From the NCBI GenBank assembly GCA_021823635.1, contig JAKANT010000021.1:1-10836 (forward strand): a DNA stretch of 10,836 nucleotides. The letters run 5' to 3'. How positions within the stretch are numbered: the stretch's first letter is position 1; the number at the start of each line of letters is the position of its first letter. Under the pieces are notes generated by a model. The model was given only the letters and a program-made list of their open reading frames with translations, was not told the origin of the DNA and searched no databases. Source of the DNA: Pseudomonadota bacterium. Its GTDB lineage: Bacteria; Pseudomonadota; Gammaproteobacteria; Burkholderiales; Burkholderiaceae_F. This document shows positions 7,967 to 10,836 of this stretch, piece after piece. Both the position numbers and the translations under genes were made by a program.

Positions 7967-9145
7967 CTACGCGGCGCGACGGGTCAGGCCGGCCGCGTCG
8001 GCCAGCGCCGCCGCTTTGTCGGTGCGCTCCCAGGTGAACTCGGGCTCGTCGCGGCCGAAGTGTCCATAGGCGGCGGTCTTCTCGTAGATCGGCCGCAACA
8101 GATCCAGCATTTGCACGATGCCTTTGGGACGCAGATCGAACAGCTCATTGACGAGCTTGGCGATCTTCTCGTCGCCGATCTCGCCGGTGCCTTCGGTGGA
8201 GACGGTCACGTTGATCGGCTTGGAATAACCGATCGCGTAGCTCACCTGCACCTTGCACTGGCGCGCCAAGCCCGCGGCGACCACGTTCTTCGCCACGTAA
8301 CGCGCGGCGTACGCGGCCGAGCGGTCGACCTTCGACGGATCCTTGCCGGAGAACGCGCCGCCGCCGTGCGGGCAGGCGCCGCCGTAGGTGTCGACGATGA
8401 TCTTGCGCCCGGTCAGGCCGCAGTCGCCGTGCGGCCCGCCGATCACGAACCGGCCCGTCGGATTGATCAGATAGCGCGTGTTCTGCAGCCACTCCTTGGG
8501 TAGCACCGGTTTGATGATGGTCTCGATCACCGCTTCTTTCAGGTCCTCGTAGCCGATGTCCGGCGCGTGCTGGGTCGACAGCACGACGGTGTCGATCGAG
8601 TGCGGCTTGCCGTCCACATAGCGCATCGTGATCTGGCTCTTGGCGTCGGGGCGCAGCCACGGCAGCCGGCCGTCGCGCCGCACGTCGGCCTGGCGTTCGA
8701 CCAGCCGGTGCGCGTAGTAGATCGGCGCCGGCATCAGCTCCGGCGTCTCATCGCAGGCATAGCCGAACATCAGCCCCTGGTCGCCTGCGCCCTGGTCGAG
8801 GTCCAACCCCTTGCCTTCGTCCACACCCTGCGCGATGTCGGGGCTCTGCCGGTCGTAGCAGACCATCACCGCGCAACCCTTGTAGTCGATGCCGTATTCG
8901 GCGTTGTCGTAGCCGATCCGTCGGATCACGTTGCGGGCGACGTCGGCGTAATCGACGACCGCCGACGTGGTGATCTCTCCGGCCAACACCACCAGCCCCG
9001 TCGTCACCAGCGTTTCGGCGGCGACGCGGGCGCTGCGGTCCTTGGCGAGGATGGCGTCGAGGATCGCGTCCGAGATCTGGTCGGCCACCTTGTCGGGGTG
9101 GCCCTCGGAGACGGATTCGGAGGTGAAGAGATAGTCTTTGGCCAT
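7967..9145 (-). CDS. metK: S-adenosylmethionine synthetase (methionine adenosyltransferase)
   Basis: MetK makes SAM from methionine and ATP with release of phosphate and pyrophosphate, supplying the methyl donor whose by-product SAH is cleared by the nearby ahcY. The 392-residue product has the usual length. The N-terminal LFTSESVSEGHPDK carries His16, Asp18 and Lys19 of the ATP/Mg site. GAGDQGLMFGYA at 119-130 and the glycine-rich GGGAFSGKDP at 261-270 are the two family signatures, and DRSAAYAARY follows the second. The start is supported by MAKDYLFTSE, typical of proteobacterial MetK; there is no good Shine-Dalgarno sequence, and a hairpin arm touches the ATG instead. The gene has its own putative promoter, is convergent with the lipoprotein gene and divergent from the acyltransferases. 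Confidence 0.98.
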   Translation of the reverse strand: MAKDYLFTSESVSEGHPDKVADQISDAILDAILAKDRSARVAAETLVTTGLVVLAGEITTSAVVDYADVARNVIRRIGYDNAEYGIDYKGCAVMVCYDRQSPDIAQGVDEGKGLDLDQGAGDQGLMFGYACDETPELMPAPIYYAHRLVERQADVRRDGRLPWLRPDAKSQITMRYVDGKPHSIDTVVLSTQHAPDIGYEDLKEAVIETIIKPVLPKEWLQNTRYLINPTGRFVIGGPHGDCGLTGRKIIVDTYGGACPHGGGAFSGKDPSKVDRSAAYAARYVAKNVVAAGLARQCKVQVSYAIGYSKPINVTVSTEGTGEIGDEKIAKLVNELFDLRPKGIVQMLDLLRPIYEKTAAYGHFGRDEPEFTWERTDKAAALADAAGLTRRAA

Positions 9146-9146
9146 G

Positions 9147-9200
9147 CGCCACTACTGTTCGAGGTTTCTTGTGACCGCGTTGCCCTCGGCTCGAGTGGCG
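9147..9200 (-). promoter_or_regulatory. Candidate regulatory hairpin in the metK leader
   Basis: On the minus strand, CGCCAC (9200-9195) pairs with GUGGCG (9152-9147), and UCGAG (9194-9190) directly continues the stem with CUCGA (9163-9159), leaving a 6-nt bulge (9158-9153) on the 3' side. The loop holds about 26 nt. The 3' arm ends one base before the metK ATG and covers the region where a ribosome binding site would lie. The stem begins about where the predicted transcript starts. This suggests control of metK translation. It does not match a riboswitch class I recognise: the loop has GGUCACAA as in SAM/SAH aptamers, but the rest does not fit. Confidence 0.4.
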
Positions 9201-9210
9201 ACGCTTTAGC

Positions 9211-9238
9211 AGTATTCGCCGCGCCGCGGATGCGACAA
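9211..9238 (-). promoter_or_regulatory. Putative sigma-70 promoter of metK
   Basis: TTGTCG (9238-9233) and AATACT (9216-9211) on the minus strand each match four of six consensus bases and are 16 bp apart. The predicted start near 9204 leaves a leader of about 58 nt, which is almost entirely the candidate hairpin. Bases 9239-9341, between this promoter and the divergent acyltransferase gene, hold a relatively AT-rich patch (about 9264-9296) that may carry the acyltransferase promoter, but I cannot place one with confidence. Confidence 0.4.
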
Positions 9239-9341
9239 TCCGCGCCCGCCCGGCCCGCCCCGCAATTGGTCATAAATCGGCGTTGCTGGATTCTAACGTG
9301 GCCCATCTGCGCCACAAGCGCGACGATTCGCGCCGCATTCG

Positions 9342-10220
9342 ATGTTGATCTCGCTGTCCAAACTGATCGCGCGGCTGCCGCTCGCATGGGTGCATGCGAT
9401 CGGCGGCTTCGCCGGCCTGCTGGTGTACGCGCTGTCGGCGACGTACCGTCGGCGACTGCGCGCCAACCTCGCGCAAGCGGGCTTCGACCCGCAGCGGCTG
9501 GCGCTGGCGTGCGCGCGCGAAGCGGGCAAACAGGCGCTGGAGACGCCGTGGGTATGGCTGCGGCCCGCGCCGGAACTGCGGACGGTGATCGACGTCGCCG
9601 ACCCCGCGCCGGAACGTGCGGCGATCGACTCCGGTAAGCCGGTCATCTATCTGACGCCGCACCTCGGCTGCTTCGAGATCTGCGCGCAGTACTGCGCGCT
9701 CAATCACTGGGCGCCGCCGCGCGCGCTGACGGCGCTGTACCGCATTCCCAAGCAGGCGGCGTTGCGCACGCTGGTCGAGTACGGCCGCACGCGCAACGGT
9801 GTGGATCTGGCACCGGCCAATCTGGCGGGTGTGCGCCAGTTGTTGCGCGCGCTCAGGCAGGGCCGCGCGGTCGGCATCCTTCCCGACCAGGTGCCGTCGC
9901 AGGGCGACGGCGTTTGGGCGCCAATGTTCGGCCGGCTCGCCTATACGATGACTTTGCCCGGCAAGCTCGCGGCCGCCACCGGCGCGCAGGTGCTGTTCAT
10001 CTTCGCCGAGCGCGTGCCGCGTCTGCACGGTCGCCGCCCGGGCTACCGCATCCGCGTCCAGGCGCTCGCCGAGCCGCTGACCGGCGCGCCCGAACACGAC
10101 GCCGCGCTCGTAAACCGCGAACTCGAGCGGCTTATCCGTACCTGCCCGACCCAGTACCTATGGGGCTACAACCGCTACAAGGTGCCGGCCGGTGCGGCGC
10201 CGCCGGAGGTGCAGGCGTGA
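9342..10220 (+). CDS. LpxL/HtrB-family lysophospholipid / lipid A acyltransferase (first copy)
   Basis: Members of this inner-membrane family transfer an acyl chain from acyl-ACP, usually as the secondary acylation of lipid A during lipopolysaccharide synthesis. The 292-residue product is of usual length (about 300). It starts with a hydrophobic membrane anchor (about residues 5-32) followed by YRRRLRANLAQAG, the typical 'R..L..NL' region. The catalytic HX4D/E motif is intact as TPHLGCFE, with His107 and Glu112. LPDQVPSQGDG at 180-190 and QYLWGYNRYK at 271-280 are further family marks. The ATG has no clear ribosome binding site. The stop overlaps the next gene by 4 nt (GTGA), so the two acyltransferases are translationally coupled. 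Which acyl chain and position it adds cannot be told from the sequence. Confidence 0.92.
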   Translation: MLISLSKLIARLPLAWVHAIGGFAGLLVYALSATYRRRLRANLAQAGFDPQRLALACAREAGKQALETPWVWLRPAPELRTVIDVADPAPERAAIDSGKPVIYLTPHLGCFEICAQYCALNHWAPPRALTALYRIPKQAALRTLVEYGRTRNGVDLAPANLAGVRQLLRALRQGRAVGILPDQVPSQGDGVWAPMFGRLAYTMTLPGKLAAATGAQVLFIFAERVPRLHGRRPGYRIRVQALAEPLTGAPEHDAALVNRELERLIRTCPTQYLWGYNRYKVPAGAAPPEVQA

Positions 10221-10836
10221 GCGCGTGGCTCGGCCGCGTCCTGATCGCGCTGATCGAGTCGCTGCACGGCTGGTCGCAGCCGGCGCGAACGCGGCTGGCG
10301 AACGCGATCGGCGACGCGCTGTGGTGGTTGGTCCGGCCGCGACGCAGGGTCGCGCTCGCCAATTTGCGCGCGTGTTTCCCGCACTGGAGCGAAGAACAGC
10401 GGCGGCGTGTCGCGCGCGACTGCTTTCGACACATGGCGCGCGCGGCGCTCGATCACGCAGTGCTGGCGCGCGCAACGCGCGAGCAAATCGCGCGCTTCGT
10501 GCGTGCCGAGGGCCTGCAGCATCTGCTCGATCCGGCCAACCGTCCGCTGATCATGATCGCCCCGCACTTCGTCGGGCTGAACGCCGGCGGCATCCGAATC
10601 GCTTCCGAGGTGGCTGCGGCTTCGATCTACGCGCGCCAGCGCAACCGGGCGCTGGACGACTGGCTGCGCGCGATCCGAGGCCGCTTCAACGAGCCAGTGC
10701 TGATCGCGCACGAAGGTTTCGATCTGCGCGCCGCCATCCGCGCGATGAAGGCGGGCCGCCCGTTTTATTACCTGCCCGACCAGGACTACGGCGCGCAGCA
10801 TTCGATCTTCGTGCCGTTCTTCGGCGTGCCGGCGGC
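10217..10836 (+). CDS. LpxL/HtrB-family acyltransferase (second copy), 3' end outside the window
   Basis: The gene starts at a GTG overlapping the previous stop and reads 206 residues to the window edge. It has a short hydrophobic N-terminus, RRRVALANLRACFP at 42-55, typical of the family, and YYLPDQDYGAQHS at 184-196 followed by IFVPFFGVPA, the conserved substrate-side block. Where HX4D/E is expected it reads APHFVGLNAGG: His117 is present, but the acidic position is Asn122 (codon AAC at 10580-10582). Either this copy is altered in activity, or another acidic residue serves, or Asn is normal in this subgroup. Tandem lipid A acyltransferases beside metK are, as I recall, frequent in betaproteobacteria; the pair probably adds two secondary chains to lipid A. 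Missing at the edge are roughly the last 90 residues. Confidence 0.9.
   Translation, partial: MSAWLGRVLIALIESLHGWSQPARTRLANAIGDALWWLVRPRRRVALANLRACFPHWSEEQRRRVARDCFRHMARAALDHAVLARATREQIARFVRAEGLQHLLDPANRPLIMIAPHFVGLNAGGIRIASEVAAASIYARQRNRALDDWLRAIRGRFNEPVLIAHEGFDLRAAIRAMKAGRPFYYLPDQDYGAQHSIFVPFFGVPA

Noticed and set aside
9147..9180. A SAM/SAH-class riboswitch before metK, suggested by GGTCACAA
   Set aside because: The complementary GUGACC arm and the pseudoknot with the ribosome binding site are missing; only the 8-nt match remains, so it is listed only as an unclassified hairpin.

Overview
The window is GC-rich, densely coded bacterial chromosome, roughly two thirds G+C by eye. It most likely comes from a betaproteobacterium of the Burkholderiales or a relative. 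Three things point there: an S-adenosylhomocysteine (SAH) riboswitch in front of ahcY, the order ahcY / small 'phage holin family' membrane protein / metF, and a metK gene divergent from two tandem LpxL/HtrB-type acyltransferases. The species cannot be named from the sequence. I see no IS element, CRISPR array, tRNA, rRNA or prophage.

Layout. At 1-129 (+) is the C-terminal tail of a probable glutathione S-transferase. It converges on a minus-strand gene row at 145-3790, transcribed ahcY -> ketopantoate-reductase-family gene -> holin-family membrane protein -> metF. Its leader (3791-3918) holds a -10 box, a complete SAH riboswitch and a strong ribosome binding site. Upstream on the same strand is a DUF3391/HD-GYP cyclic-di-GMP phosphodiesterase (3957-5174). 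Divergent from it is a large lipoprotein gene (about 5444-7882, +). Its product combines a TolB/PD40-type propeller, a region resembling the hydrazine synthase alpha subunit with one CxxCH haem c motif, and a C-terminal discoidin-like domain. It converges on metK (7967-9145, -). Beyond metK, two acyltransferases of the lipid A family overlap by 4 nt (9342-10220 and 10217-end, +); the second is cut by the window edge.

How the genes work together. metK makes SAM, ahcY removes the SAH left by methyl transfer, and metF makes the methyl-tetrahydrofolate that remethylates homocysteine, so most of the activated methyl cycle lies here. Methionine synthase is not in the window. ahcY is predicted to respond to SAH directly through the riboswitch. 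metK has its own leader hairpin, which matches no riboswitch class I recognise and whose 3' arm abuts the start codon. The HD-GYP and lipoprotein genes sit between metK and ahcY with no evident metabolic link to them and look like an insertion into the cluster.

The least ordinary elements are the haem-c/discoidin lipoprotein, the metK leader hairpin, and the second acyltransferase, which has Asn where the family's catalytic acidic residue is expected.
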